From positions 2,356,001 through 2,420,000 of the forward strand of contig NZ_JAHVJR010000001.1 in the NCBI RefSeq assembly GCF_019801175.1: DNA of 64,000 nt, in the 5' to 3' direction. Position numbers and translations under genes: made by a program. Source of the DNA: Vannielia litorea (lineage in GTDB: Bacteria; Pseudomonadota; Alphaproteobacteria; Rhodobacterales; Rhodobacteraceae). Below are positions 44,372 to 53,106 of this stretch, one piece after another. Below the pieces are notes generated by a model that was not told the origin of the DNA, did not search any database, and saw only the letters and a list, made by a program, of their open reading frames with translations. Every line of letters starts with the position of its first letter. The first letter of the stretch is position 1.

Positions 44372-46014
44372 CCAAACGCCCCAACGTCCTCTGGATCATG
44401 GCCGACCAGCTCCGGTTCGATTACCTCAGCTGCTACGGCCACCCGCACCTGCACACCCCTCATATCGACGCGCTGGCGGCGCGCGGCGTGCGCTTCACAA
44501 ATGCCTATGTGCAATCCCCGGTCTGCGGACCCTCGCGGATGTCGGCCTACACCGGGCGCTATGTGCGCTCGCACGGCTCCACATGGAACGGCATGCCGCT
44601 CCGCATCGGAGAGCCGACACTGGGCGACCACCTGCGCGAGGCCGGGGCGCGGGCGGTTCTGGTCGGCAAGACCCATATGACCGCCGACGCCGAGGGCATG
44701 GCATGGCTCGGGATCGACCCGAAGAGCGAGATCGGCGTACGCCGGGGAGAATGCGGCTTCGAGCCCTTCGAGCGAGATGACGGGCTGCACCCCGACAGCC
44801 CGCGCCAGAACTGGTCCGCCTATGACGACTACCTTGTCGCACACGGCTACTCCTCCGAGAACCCTTGGGAAGACTTCGCCAACTCCGGCCTCGACGAAGA
44901 TGGCGAGTTGCTCTCGGCGTGGTTGCTTAAGAACTCCCGCCTCGCCGCCAACGTGCCCGAGGAGCATTCCGAAACCGCCTATATGACCGACCGCGCGATT
45001 GCCTTCATGCAAGAGGCAGAGGCCGATGGACGCCCGTGGATGTGCCACCTCAGCTACATCAAGCCGCATTGGCCCTACATCGTGCCCGCGCCCTACCACG
45101 ACATGTATGACGAGAGTCACATCGTCCCACCGGTGCGCTCGGAGGCAGAAAAGGCCACCGACCACCCGCTGGTCGCCGCCTACCACGCGGCGCGGGTCTG
45201 CAAGAGCTTCTCGCGCGATCACGTCCGCGAAACGGTGATCCCCGCCTACATGGGCCTCATCAAGCAGCTCGACGACAACCTCGGGCGGCTCTTTGCATGG
45301 ATGGATGAGACCGGCCTGAGCGAGAACACCATCATCGCCGTCACCTCCGATCACGGCGATTACATGGGCGACCACTGGATGGGCGACAAGGATTTCTACC
45401 ACGAGATGGCAGTGAAGGTGCCGCTTATCATCGCCGACCCTCGCCCCGAGGCCGAGGCGTCGCGCGGCATCGTCTCTGATGAACTGATCGAGATGATCGA
45501 TCTCGCCCCCACCTTCATGAACGCGCTCGGCTGCAAGCCAAAGCCACATGTGATCGAGGGCCGCGACCTCACCCCCTTGCTCCACGGCACCGAGGGCTTC
45601 TCTCGCCGCTACGCGATCTCGGAGCATGATTACCACTGGTCCGACATGGCCCGCACCCTCGACCAGCCGCAGGAACACGCCCACACCACCATGATCTTCG
45701 ATGGCCGGTGGAAGTACATCCGCTGCGAGGGCTTCCGCCCCGTGCTCTTCGATCTCGAGACCGACCCGCAGGAGCTCACCGATCTCGGCGCGTCCGAGGC
45801 CGCAGAGCACGCCGCCGTCCGCACCCGGATGGAAGCCGCCCTGCTCGATTGGGCCACCCGCCACCACACCCGCATCACCGCCACCCCCGAGGTGCTTGCC
45901 CGTCAGAAGAAAGCCGCCGAAACCGGCATCCTGATCGGCTTCTGGGACGAGGCGGAATACGAGCAAGCCACCGGCAAGGCCTTCAGCGACCTCCAGCCCA
46001 TCGGCCGGCCTTAG
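44368..46014 (+). CDS. Alkaline-phosphatase-superfamily sulfatase / phosphonate monoester hydrolase
   Basis: A 548-residue soluble enzyme with MADQLRFDYLSCYGH at the N-terminus (metal ligands) and the sulfatase signature C53-G-P-S-R57, where Cys53 would be converted to formylglycine. A later metal site is SDHGDYMGDH. This pattern fits the phosphonate monoester hydrolase branch of the sulfatase family. No signal peptide is seen, so it acts in the cytoplasm, which matches a neighbouring uptake system. It overlaps marR by ATGA. The substrate (phosphonate monoester, sulfate ester or phosphodiester) is not determined. Confidence 0.88.
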   Translation: MTKRPNVLWIMADQLRFDYLSCYGHPHLHTPHIDALAARGVRFTNAYVQSPVCGPSRMSAYTGRYVRSHGSTWNGMPLRIGEPTLGDHLREAGARAVLVGKTHMTADAEGMAWLGIDPKSEIGVRRGECGFEPFERDDGLHPDSPRQNWSAYDDYLVAHGYSSENPWEDFANSGLDEDGELLSAWLLKNSRLAANVPEEHSETAYMTDRAIAFMQEAEADGRPWMCHLSYIKPHWPYIVPAPYHDMYDESHIVPPVRSEAEKATDHPLVAAYHAARVCKSFSRDHVRETVIPAYMGLIKQLDDNLGRLFAWMDETGLSENTIIAVTSDHGDYMGDHWMGDKDFYHEMAVKVPLIIADPRPEAEASRGIVSDELIEMIDLAPTFMNALGCKPKPHVIEGRDLTPLLHGTEGFSRRYAISEHDYHWSDMARTLDQPQEHAHTTMIFDGRWKYIRCEGFRPVLFDLETDPQELTDLGASEAAEHAAVRTRMEAALLDWATRHHTRITATPEVLARQKKAAETGILIGFWDEAEYEQATGKAFSDLQPIGRP

Positions 46015-46074
46015 GCTTACCCCATCGTTGGTCCGGGGCGCCGCGCGTGCTGCAGAAATGAACGCGGTTCAGAC

Positions 46075-47340
46075 TCAAGCCGTGCGAGCCTGGGCAACTT
46101 CGCGCAGGTGCACACCGAGCAGCACGAGGCCGGGCCAGAGCATGTAGGCTTCGATTTCGATGTTCTCGCCGAACGAGAGCAGCACCATCGTCATCAGGAT
46201 ACCCAGCGGCAGCCTCCCGCGCGGGTGGCGCGCCGCGTCGATGAGGGCGAACCCCACGTGCCATGCGAGCGGCACCAGCAGCGCGAAGAACCCCACCAGC
46301 CCCTTTACGAAGAGCAGCCCGAACCACGTGTGGTGGCTGCCGATCGGCATGTATTCCACCGCGTGCGAGCCGGGATGCACCGTGCCGTGGCCGAACCAGA
46401 GCGCCTCGTTCTCCCAGCGTTCTCGGGCAATCCGCTGGAGGGTCGCGCGCACCCGCGTGCTGTCAGCCCGCGCGCCCTTGAAGGCCGAGACCGCATCACC
46501 CGCCATCGTCGCCAGCGTCGTGCCCACCACCGCAAGCGAGGCGGTCAGCGCCGCCGTTACCTGCCAGGCCCAGCCGCGCAGAATGAGCGGCAACATCCGC
46601 GGGGCGACCGTGCAGGCCACCAGCCCCACCAGCCCCATGCGCGACTTGGAGGCCAAGATCATCAGCACCCCCGCTGCCACGCCCGCCGCCATCCAGCGCC
46701 GGTCTTTTTCTTCGAGTGCGAAGAGCACCATGATGACCCCGAGCAGCGCCGCGAAGGGCGACCATGGGGCATAGAACTGCCAGCGCGGCGTCCAACTCGC
46801 CGGATCCCAAGTGAAGAAGAACACGCTGAAGTACTCCGGCCCCGGCCCGCCGATGGCCTTGAGCGGCGAGGTGAAAATCCGCTCGGGCAGGCCGATGTAG
46901 GGCGCGGCCAGCAGCACCGGCGCAAGCGCCAGCGTCCAGAGCCCGACCACGCATTGCCCGCGGATCAACACCTCCCGGCGGATCTGCAACACCGCGCCGG
47001 CCAGCGGAAACAGCGCCAGCAGCGCCCAGCCCTTGGCCCAGCCGATCGAGCTCTTGATCGTCTGCTTCAGCCCCAGCCCCCAGTCGAGGTGCCCGGCCCA
47101 GAGGGCGACGAGCATCACCGCCATGCCGATGAACCACGCCCAGACGAGCGGCGGCACTGGGCCGGTCGGGCGCAGGTCTTCGCGCATCGCCGGCCCGAGG
47201 TAGAGCGCCAGCGCCGCCAGCCCGCCCAGCAGCCAGGCCAGCACCGGCCCCACGACATAGAGCGCACCCACCGCATAGAACGGCCAGGTCCAGATCAGCG
47301 TCTTGTAGACCATCCGCTCGGGGCCGGTGAAGCCTGTCAT
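46075..47340 (-). CDS. O-antigen polymerase-like membrane protein
   Basis: A 421-residue protein with about 11 transmembrane segments and a large periplasmic loop (about 295-340: ADSTRVRATLQRIARERWENEAL, then GHGTVHPGSHAVEYMPIGSHH). This loop with HGTVH and GSHHTW is typical of Wzy/ExoQ polymerases that join repeat units. It overlaps the chain-length gene by four bases (ATGA), so polymer length and polymerisation are coupled. It belongs to the exopolysaccharide locus. The repeat unit is unknown. Confidence 0.78.
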   Translation of the reverse strand: MTGFTGPERMVYKTLIWTWPFYAVGALYVVGPVLAWLLGGLAALALYLGPAMREDLRPTGPVPPLVWAWFIGMAVMLVALWAGHLDWGLGLKQTIKSSIGWAKGWALLALFPLAGAVLQIRREVLIRGQCVVGLWTLALAPVLLAAPYIGLPERIFTSPLKAIGGPGPEYFSVFFFTWDPASWTPRWQFYAPWSPFAALLGVIMVLFALEEKDRRWMAAGVAAGVLMILASKSRMGLVGLVACTVAPRMLPLILRGWAWQVTAALTASLAVVGTTLATMAGDAVSAFKGARADSTRVRATLQRIARERWENEALWFGHGTVHPGSHAVEYMPIGSHHTWFGLLFVKGLVGFFALLVPLAWHVGFALIDAARHPRGRLPLGILMTMVLLSFGENIEIEAYMLWPGLVLLGVHLREVAQARTA

Positions 47341-48776
47341 GAGGTTTGCTCCGGGCGGGACAGCAGGCGGCCGATCAGGGCGCCGCGCATCCAGCCCAGC
47401 AACAGGCCGAAGAGCATCATCAGCGTCGCCGCCACGCCCGCGGCCAGCGCCAGCTTGCGGTTGGGCGACGAGGGCTTCTCGGGCAGCGACGGGTTCTCCA
47501 GCACCTGCACCAGCGGGTAGGAGGCATAGACATCGGACTTGGTCGACTGGGTCTTGGCGATGGCGCTGGCAAAGACCGCCTCGGCCACGGTGAAGTCGCG
47601 CTGCAGGTCCTGCAACCGGGCAGCGGGGGCGGCCAGCCGCTTCTGCTCGGCCAGTTCGGCGTCGAGCCGGGCCGAGAGCGTCTCGTGTTGCCGGGCCACG
47701 CCCGCACGCTCCGCCTCCATCCGCACCAGTTGCGCCAGCAGCTCGGCCCGGGCGCCATCGGGGGCGAGGTCGAGCGCAGAAAGCGCGGCGGGATCGAGGC
47801 CGGTCACCTCGGCGGCGCGGGCCAGGGTGGCGGCCTGCGCCGAGGCCTGCGCCCCACGGGCCACCTGCACCTTCGGGTGCCCCTCGCCATAGGCCGAACG
47901 TGCCTCTGCCAGCGCCGCGGCGTGGGTGGCGGCCTCTTCGGTGAGCGCGGCAAATTCGGCATCGGCGTAGAGCTTCAACGTTGCGGCGGCGGCCCGCGCG
48001 GGCACGCCCAGCGTGGCCTCCAGCGCGGCGACGCTCTGGGTCTTCTCGCTCAGCGTGGCCTCCACGTCGCGCACCCGGCTCTGCAGCTGGCGGGTCTCTT
48101 CCACCATCGCATCATACTGGTCGGCCGAGATCAGACCGGTTTCGCCCTGCAGCGCGGCGATGTCCTCACGGGTGGCGGCCACCGAGCTCCGATACTCGGA
48201 AATCGCAGCCAAACCGCTGTCCTCGCGCGTGGCCATTTCGTCGGCCCGGAGCGCGTCGATCTCGGCAAAGAAGGCCGCGATCAGCGCATCGCCCCGCGCC
48301 TGCGCCGTCTCCGGGCTGCCGCCGGCCATCTCCACGTGGATCAGGCTGGTCTGGTCAACGAGGTTGATCCGCGGCGCGCCGAATTCGCGCCGCGTCATCC
48401 CCATCGCGCCCGCGGCGGCATCCACGATCCGGTCGGCCCCGATCAGGCGCTTGTAGGTCTCGGTCGGGCTCACCGCGTTGCTGGCGAAGGCGGAGTTGGC
48501 ATAGGACGAGGCCTGCCCGATCCCGTTGAGATTCATCGAAGCCGAGGCGCCCGAGCCGGGCAGGATCAGTGAAGCCGTGGACTTGAAGGTGAGCGGCGCG
48601 GTCCGCAGGTAGCCCGTGATCGGCGCCCAGATCGCCGCCCCGCCCATGAGCGCAAAGGCAAGGTAACGCGGAAACCGCCCGAGGTCGCCGATCCGCCCGC
48701 CCAGCAGGATGCGCTTGCCAGTCAGGCGGCGCTTGCGGGCGGGTTTGGCGGTGTGAAACGTGTCTTGCAGGGTCAT
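47337..48776 (-). CDS. Wzz/GNVR-type polysaccharide chain-length protein
   Basis: A 479-residue protein with two membrane helices near the ends (FALMGGAAIWAPITGYL, about 40-56, and LALAAGVAATLMMLFGLLLG, about 440-460). The long periplasmic segment between them is predicted coiled coil (about 190-410, rich in Ala/Glu/Leu repeats). It ends with the Pro-rich ENPSLPEKPSSPNRK before the second helix, as in polysaccharide co-polymerases. No kinase domain is attached, and no separate tyrosine kinase is seen in the window. It is translated with the polymerase. A basic stretch (KPARKRRLTGKR) precedes helix one. Confidence 0.85.
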   Translation of the reverse strand: MTLQDTFHTAKPARKRRLTGKRILLGGRIGDLGRFPRYLAFALMGGAAIWAPITGYLRTAPLTFKSTASLILPGSGASASMNLNGIGQASSYANSAFASNAVSPTETYKRLIGADRIVDAAAGAMGMTRREFGAPRINLVDQTSLIHVEMAGGSPETAQARGDALIAAFFAEIDALRADEMATREDSGLAAISEYRSSVAATREDIAALQGETGLISADQYDAMVEETRQLQSRVRDVEATLSEKTQSVAALEATLGVPARAAAATLKLYADAEFAALTEEAATHAAALAEARSAYGEGHPKVQVARGAQASAQAATLARAAEVTGLDPAALSALDLAPDGARAELLAQLVRMEAERAGVARQHETLSARLDAELAEQKRLAAPAARLQDLQRDFTVAEAVFASAIAKTQSTKSDVYASYPLVQVLENPSLPEKPSSPNRKLALAAGVAATLMMLFGLLLGWMRGALIGRLLSRPEQTS

Positions 48777-48818
48777 CGAGCATCTCCTTCAGGGCAGACC
48801 ATAGAAGGAGTGGCCCTG

Positions 48819-48840
48819 CCCCGCCTCCGCGCGGGCGGGG
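48819..48840. repeat. GC-rich hairpin in the wzz-like leader
   Basis: CCCCGCC (48819-48825) and GGCGGGG (48834-48840) can pair with an 8-base loop, 43 bp before the wzz-like start. No function is assigned. Confidence 0.3.
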
Positions 48841-48868
48841 AGGTGCGAGGGGCATCAGGGCGTTTGGG

Positions 48869-48884
48869 CTATCCGATGGGGTAG
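48869..48884. promoter_or_regulatory. CTATCC-GATG-GGGTAG inverted repeat (EPS-region motif, site 1)
   Basis: CTATCC at 48869-48874 and GGGTAG at 48879-48884, matching 5 of 6 as a palindrome with a 4-base spacer. It lies 93 bp before the wzz-like gene. The same arrangement occurs at three other EPS intergenic positions. Confidence 0.45.
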
Positions 48885-49050
48885 GTTAAGGGGGAGCGAA
48901 GCCTCAGGGTTCGCCGTATGTTAGGAGTGACGGCTCTTCTGCCGCTCTTAATGGACCCCGAAGGTCGCCTTTCTCAGATGCCAAGTTTACACAAATTCGC
49001 CGCGAGCCTACCGTTGGTCCGACTCTACTGAACTAAGCTAGGTATTCTCG

Positions 49051-49734
49051 ATGGATTGGAACCTTGTCGCCGTCATGGTCGGGATACATGCGCTCATGTT
49101 CCTGACACCCGGGCCAGACAGCATTGTCGTGGTCTCTCGCGCGACCTCTCAGGGAATGCGGCACGCTTTTGCAGCCATTCTCGGCGTTATCTCCGCTGGC
49201 CTCTTCTTCGTTCCTGCCATCGCGTTCGGCATGGATTTCGTGAACACCCTCTCCCCCGCGGTCTGGATGGCTGTCCGCGCGGCTGGTGCTCTCTATCTCG
49301 TCTACATCGGGCTCAAGATGCTGCGTGCTTCATTCGCTTCGCGCACCGTTGACATTGAAACCAGTGAGATCCGGAGCTTGCGGTCCGAGGAGCCTCTCTT
49401 CGCGGCATATCTCCAGGGTCTCCTCACCAATCTCGGCAATCCGAAAATGATCGTCCTGCTAACGTCGTTCCTACCGCAATTCGTGGCGGTCGAGCTAGGA
49501 AACGTGAGCACTCAAATTCTGGTTCTCGGCGTCTTCATGTACCTGAACGGGTTTGTCTGTTTCAGCTTGATTGCCCTGTGCGCGGTCACAATCAAGAACC
49601 AGATCGTCAGTCGTTTCGGCTCTGAAAACCTGTCATTCTTGGGCGGAAATCTTGCAGGTGGCACGATGCTTGGGGTCGGCGCATGGATGCTCGTCGCTCC
49701 CGTGAAGTTTGTCATGGGGCATCGTGCGACCTGA
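49051..49734 (+). CDS. LysE/RhtB-family amino-acid exporter
   Basis: A 227-residue membrane protein with about six helices. The family start is MDWNLVAVMVGIHALMFLTPGPDSI, with the hallmark TPGPDS-like sequence, then VSRATSQGMRHAFAAILGV and YLQGLLTNLGNPK. It would export amino acids or related metabolites. The gene has visibly lower GC than its neighbours and divides the exopolysaccharide locus. It may have been gained separately. No strong ribosome site is seen; the ATG at 49051 matches the family start. Confidence 0.93.
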   Translation: MDWNLVAVMVGIHALMFLTPGPDSIVVVSRATSQGMRHAFAAILGVISAGLFFVPAIAFGMDFVNTLSPAVWMAVRAAGALYLVYIGLKMLRASFASRTVDIETSEIRSLRSEEPLFAAYLQGLLTNLGNPKMIVLLTSFLPQFVAVELGNVSTQILVLGVFMYLNGFVCFSLIALCAVTIKNQIVSRFGSENLSFLGGNLAGGTMLGVGAWMLVAPVKFVMGHRAT

Positions 49735-49839
49735 TCACTTCCCGGTGGGTGGTTTCACAAACAAGATCGACGTTCACGCATGCGCAACATCGGTCACCGT
49801 GAACTCGCAGCGGAATTTCTTAGGTTCGCTCGCGCCCCC

Positions 49840-50457
49840 TCAAAACAACCCCGCCTCCCGGGCCATCAGCGCCGCCTGGGTGCGGTTGGAAGCCCCCACC
49901 TTCCGATAAAGCGTCTTCATGTGCAGCTTGATCGTCGGCTCGGTGATGTCGAGGTCGCGGGCGATTTCTTTGTTGGATTTGCCCTCGGTCAGCCCCTTGA
50001 GCACCTGCAACTCGCGCGGCGTCAGCTTTTCGGCCATCGGGTGGGTCGGGGTCTCGTCGGCGGCGGTCATGAAGTCGATGGGGGCATATTGCTCACCCAT
50101 CGCCATGAACTTCACCGCGTTGATCATCGACTTCGCGGGCAGGGTCTTGGGCACGAAGCCCGCCGCCCCCGCCTCCAGCGCCTTCTCGGCGATCTCCTTG
50201 GTGGCCTCGCCCGAGAGCAGCGCCACCCGCTGGCCCGCGCCGAGCGCCATCGTCGCCTTCAACCCGTCCAGCCCGTTCATCCCCGGCATGTTCAGGTCGA
50301 GCAGCACGAGGTCGAAGGGCGTGTCGGCCGTCTCGATCAGCTTGTGGGCCGCGGGCAGGTCGGGCGCGGTTTCGGTTTCGATGTCGCCCTGGCTCTGCAG
50401 GAACATCACGAGGGTGTCGCGCAGCAGGTCATGGTCATCGGCAATCAGAACGCGCAT
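49840..50457 (-). CDS. LuxR/NarL-type response regulator of the exopolysaccharide locus
   Basis: A 205-residue regulator: receiver domain (residues 1-120) with acidic DD pair at 7-8 and phosphorylated D54 (LLDLNMPGMNG), and C-terminal LuxR helix-turn-helix (about 141-205: LTPRELQVLKGLTEGKSNKE, then TVKLH-like TIKLHMKTLYRKV). The receiver still has the conserved Lys (FVPKTL). The gene sits between the LysE gene and the priming transferase and is a good candidate for the factor that binds the CTATCC-GGATAG sites. The hybrid kinase at 53668 is a plausible, unproven partner. Confidence 0.92.
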   Translation of the reverse strand: MRVLIADDHDLLRDTLVMFLQSQGDIETETAPDLPAAHKLIETADTPFDLVLLDLNMPGMNGLDGLKATMALGAGQRVALLSGEATKEIAEKALEAGAAGFVPKTLPAKSMINAVKFMAMGEQYAPIDFMTAADETPTHPMAEKLTPRELQVLKGLTEGKSNKEIARDLDITEPTIKLHMKTLYRKVGASNRTQAALMAREAGLF

Positions 50458-50548
50458 CGGAGGCTCCCGGGTTTCCGCACTGGTAGAACGCTTTCACCCA
50501 TATCTAACCTGCGCGCCAACCGAAAGGCACGGAGAATTCGGCCAGCCA

Positions 50549-50565
50549 CTATCTCCTTCGGATAG
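50549..50565. promoter_or_regulatory. CTATCT-CCTTC-GGATAG inverted repeat (EPS-region motif, site 2)
   Basis: CTATCT (50549-50554) and GGATAG (50560-50565) with a 5-base spacer, in the region between the response regulator and the priming sugar transferase genes. It has one mismatch (T for C) and a spacer one base longer than the other three sites. Confidence 0.45.
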
Positions 50566-50690
50566 GTTTCCGCGCCGCTGGTAATAACCGGTTAACCAAC
50601 GCGCCGCGCGCCTCTCCTCCCGCTCCGTTGAGCCGGGGCAAGGTCAGCAGGCATCAGAGGGCAAGTTCCTGAAGCACAAGGATTTGCCCG

Positions 50691-52070
50691 ATGAAAGCCG
50701 CCACGTTCGACCTGCCCTGCACCGCCGTCACCCCGGCCCTGCCCACCGCCAATCTGCCCGCGCTCGGCCTCGACCTGGTCGACGCCACGCCCGCGCAGAC
50801 CATCGCCGCACTGCTCGCCCCGGGCCGCCGCCGCGCCTTCTTCATGAACGCGCATTGCTGCAACATCCGCCGCCGCAACCGGGCCTACCGCGAGGCCGTG
50901 GCCGGTGCCGACGTTCTGCTGCCCGACGGGATCGGGGTGGAACTGGCGGGCAAGATGACCGGCCAGCGCCTGACCGCCAACCTCAACGGCACCGACCTCG
51001 TGCCGGCGCTGCTGGAACAGGCCGCCGAGCAGGGCAAATCTGTTTACCTCTTCGGCGGCAAGCCCGGCACCGCCCGTGCCGCCGCCGCCGCACTCCAAGC
51101 CCGCATCCCCGCCCTGCGGGTCGCCGGCACCCGCGATGGTTTCGATGGCGCAGCCGATGCCGACACCGTGGTGGATGACATCAACGAGAGCGGCGCAGAC
51201 ATCGTGCTCGTTGCCCTCGGTGTGCCGATGCAGGAGCTCTGGCTGCACCGCCACGCCTGGCGCCTGAATGCCGACCTGACCCTCGCGGTCGGCGCGCTCT
51301 TCGACTTTCTCGCAGGCAACGTTACCCGCGCACCCCATTGGGTGCGCAAGGCACGAGCCGAATGGATCTGGCGGCTGGCGCAGGAGCCGCGCCGCCTTGC
51401 CAAGCGCTACCTTGCGGGCAACCTCAGCTTCCTCACCCACGCCGCCTTCAAGGCTTGGGGGCCGGAGAGCTTTGCCGCCGTTCAACGCCGGTTTCTCGAC
51501 GTGACCCTCTCGATAACCGCACTGGTGCTGCTCGCCCCGGTGCTGGCTGCCACTGCCGTTGCCATCAAAGCCGACAGCCGTGGCCCGGTGCTCTTCCGCC
51601 AAACCCGCGTGGGCCGGAATGGCCGCACCTTCACCATGCTGAAGTTCCGCTCGATGGGCGTGGATGCCGAGGGGCGCCGCGCCGCGCTGCTGGCCACCTC
51701 CGACCGCGAGGGCGTCTGCTTCAAGTCCAAGGCCGATCCGCGCATCACCCGCGTCGGCCGCTTCATCCGCCGCTTCTCGATCGACGAGCTGCCGCAGGTC
51801 CTCAATGTGCTGAAGGGCGAGATGGCCATCGTCGGCCCGCGCCCTGCCCTGCCGACCGAAGTGGCCGCCTACCCGCCCCGTGCGCTTGGCCGCCTCGCCG
51901 TCAAGCCCGGCCTCACCGGGGTCTGGCAGGTCTCGGGCCGCGCCTCCATCGGCTTCGACAAGATGGTCGAGATGGATCTCTCCTACGCCGCCTCGCGCAC
52001 CCTGCTGCTCGATATCTCCCTCATCGCCCGCACCTTCGGCGCCGTACTCGGCGGCCGGGGCGCCTACTGA
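50691..52070 (+). CDS. WecG/TagA-type glycosyltransferase fused to a bacterial sugar transferase
   Basis: A 459-residue protein with two enzymes in one chain. Residues about 1-245 are of the WecG/TagA/CpsF family (ATPAQTIAALL, MNAHCCNIRRRN, LLPDGIGVELAGK, FGGKPGT). Residues about 265-459 are a polyprenyl-phosphate sugar transferase: membrane entry helix (SITALVLLAPVLAATAVAI), the family core FRQTRVGRNGRTFTMLKFRSM, DELPQVLNVLKGEMAIVGPR and WQVSGRASI. The C-terminal enzyme puts the first sugar on undecaprenyl phosphate and the N-terminal one may add the second. The join is seamless (no stop or frameshift). It is followed by galU. Confidence 0.9.
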   Translation: MKAATFDLPCTAVTPALPTANLPALGLDLVDATPAQTIAALLAPGRRRAFFMNAHCCNIRRRNRAYREAVAGADVLLPDGIGVELAGKMTGQRLTANLNGTDLVPALLEQAAEQGKSVYLFGGKPGTARAAAAALQARIPALRVAGTRDGFDGAADADTVVDDINESGADIVLVALGVPMQELWLHRHAWRLNADLTLAVGALFDFLAGNVTRAPHWVRKARAEWIWRLAQEPRRLAKRYLAGNLSFLTHAAFKAWGPESFAAVQRRFLDVTLSITALVLLAPVLAATAVAIKADSRGPVLFRQTRVGRNGRTFTMLKFRSMGVDAEGRRAALLATSDREGVCFKSKADPRITRVGRFIRRFSIDELPQVLNVLKGEMAIVGPRPALPTEVAAYPPRALGRLAVKPGLTGVWQVSGRASIGFDKMVEMDLSYAASRTLLLDISLIARTFGAVLGGRGAY

Positions 52071-52116
52071 CCCTACCCCACCCCACTCTCATCTGCTCAC
52101 CGAAAGGACCCCTGCC

Positions 52117-53004
52117 ATGACCCACGTTCGCAAAGCCGTCTTCCCCGTCGCCGGAATGGGCACCCGCTTCCTGCCCGCCACCAAGTCGATCCCCAAGGAG
52201 ATGCTGCCGCTGGTCGACCGCCCGCTGATCCAATACGCGGTGGACGAGGCCCGCGAAGCCGGGATCGAGGAGTTCATCTTCGTCAGCGCCGCCGGCAAGG
52301 GCGCGCTGGAGGATTACTTCGACACCGCCGCCGCGCTGGAGCAACGTCTCGAGGCCGCCGGCAAGGCCGATGCCCTCGCCGCGCTGGAGCGCACCCGGAT
52401 GCCCGAAGGCGCGCTCAGCTTTCTGCGCCAGCCCAACCCGCGCGGCCTTGGCCACGCTGTCCGTCTGGCCCGCAAGCTGGTGGGCGACGAACCCTTCGCT
52501 GTACTGCTCCCCGACGACGTGATCCGCGCCCGCCGCGGCGCGCTGGCACAGATGGTCGAGGCCCACGCCCGCACCCGCGGCCATATGGTCGCCACTATGG
52601 ACGTGCCGCGCAGCAAGGTCTCAGCTTACGGCGTGCTCGATGTGGCGGGCCAGAATGGCCGGGTCTCCGTGGCCCGCGGCATGGTCGAGAAGCCCCGCGC
52701 CGACGTGGCCCCCTCCACCAGCGCCGTGATCGGCCGCTACATCCTCGAGCCCTCGATCTTCGAAAAGCTCGAAACCCTCGGCCCGGGCGCAGGCGGCGAG
52801 CTGCAGCTCACCGATGCCATCAACGCCGACCTGCCGCGCGCAGGTGTGTACGGCTACGCCTTCGAGGGCGAGCGGTTCGATTGCGGCTCGATCCAGGGCT
52901 TCGTCCAGGCCACCGCCGCCTTCGCGCTCGACCGTCCCGAGCTGGCAGGCGAGTTGCGCGGCTTTCTCGCCGAGCGCAGCGCGCAACTGCGGCAGGTCGC
53001 CTGA
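52117..53004 (+). CDS. galU: UTP-glucose-1-phosphate uridylyltransferase
   Basis: A 295-residue enzyme making UDP-glucose from UTP and glucose-1-phosphate. The nucleotide-binding start AVFPVAGMGTRFLPATKSIP and the segments PKEMLPLVDRPLIQYAVDEA, LPDDVI and GGELQLTDAI are all typical of GalU. The ATG at 52117 follows AAAGGA and is the natural start; longer in-frame extension runs into the previous gene. UDP-glucose feeds the exopolysaccharide precursors made by the neighbouring genes. Confidence 0.95.
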   Translation: MTHVRKAVFPVAGMGTRFLPATKSIPKEMLPLVDRPLIQYAVDEAREAGIEEFIFVSAAGKGALEDYFDTAAALEQRLEAAGKADALAALERTRMPEGALSFLRQPNPRGLGHAVRLARKLVGDEPFAVLLPDDVIRARRGALAQMVEAHARTRGHMVATMDVPRSKVSAYGVLDVAGQNGRVSVARGMVEKPRADVAPSTSAVIGRYILEPSIFEKLETLGPGAGGELQLTDAINADLPRAGVYGYAFEGERFDCGSIQGFVQATAAFALDRPELAGELRGFLAERSAQLRQVA

Positions 53005-53009
53005 ACCGG

Positions 53010-53029
53010 ACCTATCCCAAAGGATAGGT
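53010..53029. promoter_or_regulatory. ACCTATCC-CAAA-GGATAGGT inverted repeat (EPS-region motif, site 3)
   Basis: A perfect 8-bp inverted repeat with a 4-base spacer, with a third CCCTATCC half-site directly after it (53030-53037). It lies about 78 bp before the molybdopterin-domain-like gene and hybrid kinase. Confidence 0.55.
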
Positions 53030-53106
53030 CCCTATCCGCCTGACCATTTGGGCCTCCCGGCCCATCCATGAGATAGAGTGCCACAGGAAACCAAGGAGCA
53101 ACCGAC

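Noticed and set aside
44365..45966. Minus-strand open frame opposite the phosphonate-ester hydrolase
   Set aside because: Shadow frame; the plus strand carries all sulfatase motifs.
46108..47520. Plus-strand open frame opposite the polymerase gene
   Set aside because: His/Arg/Gln-rich low-complexity translation; the minus-strand polymerase is well supported.
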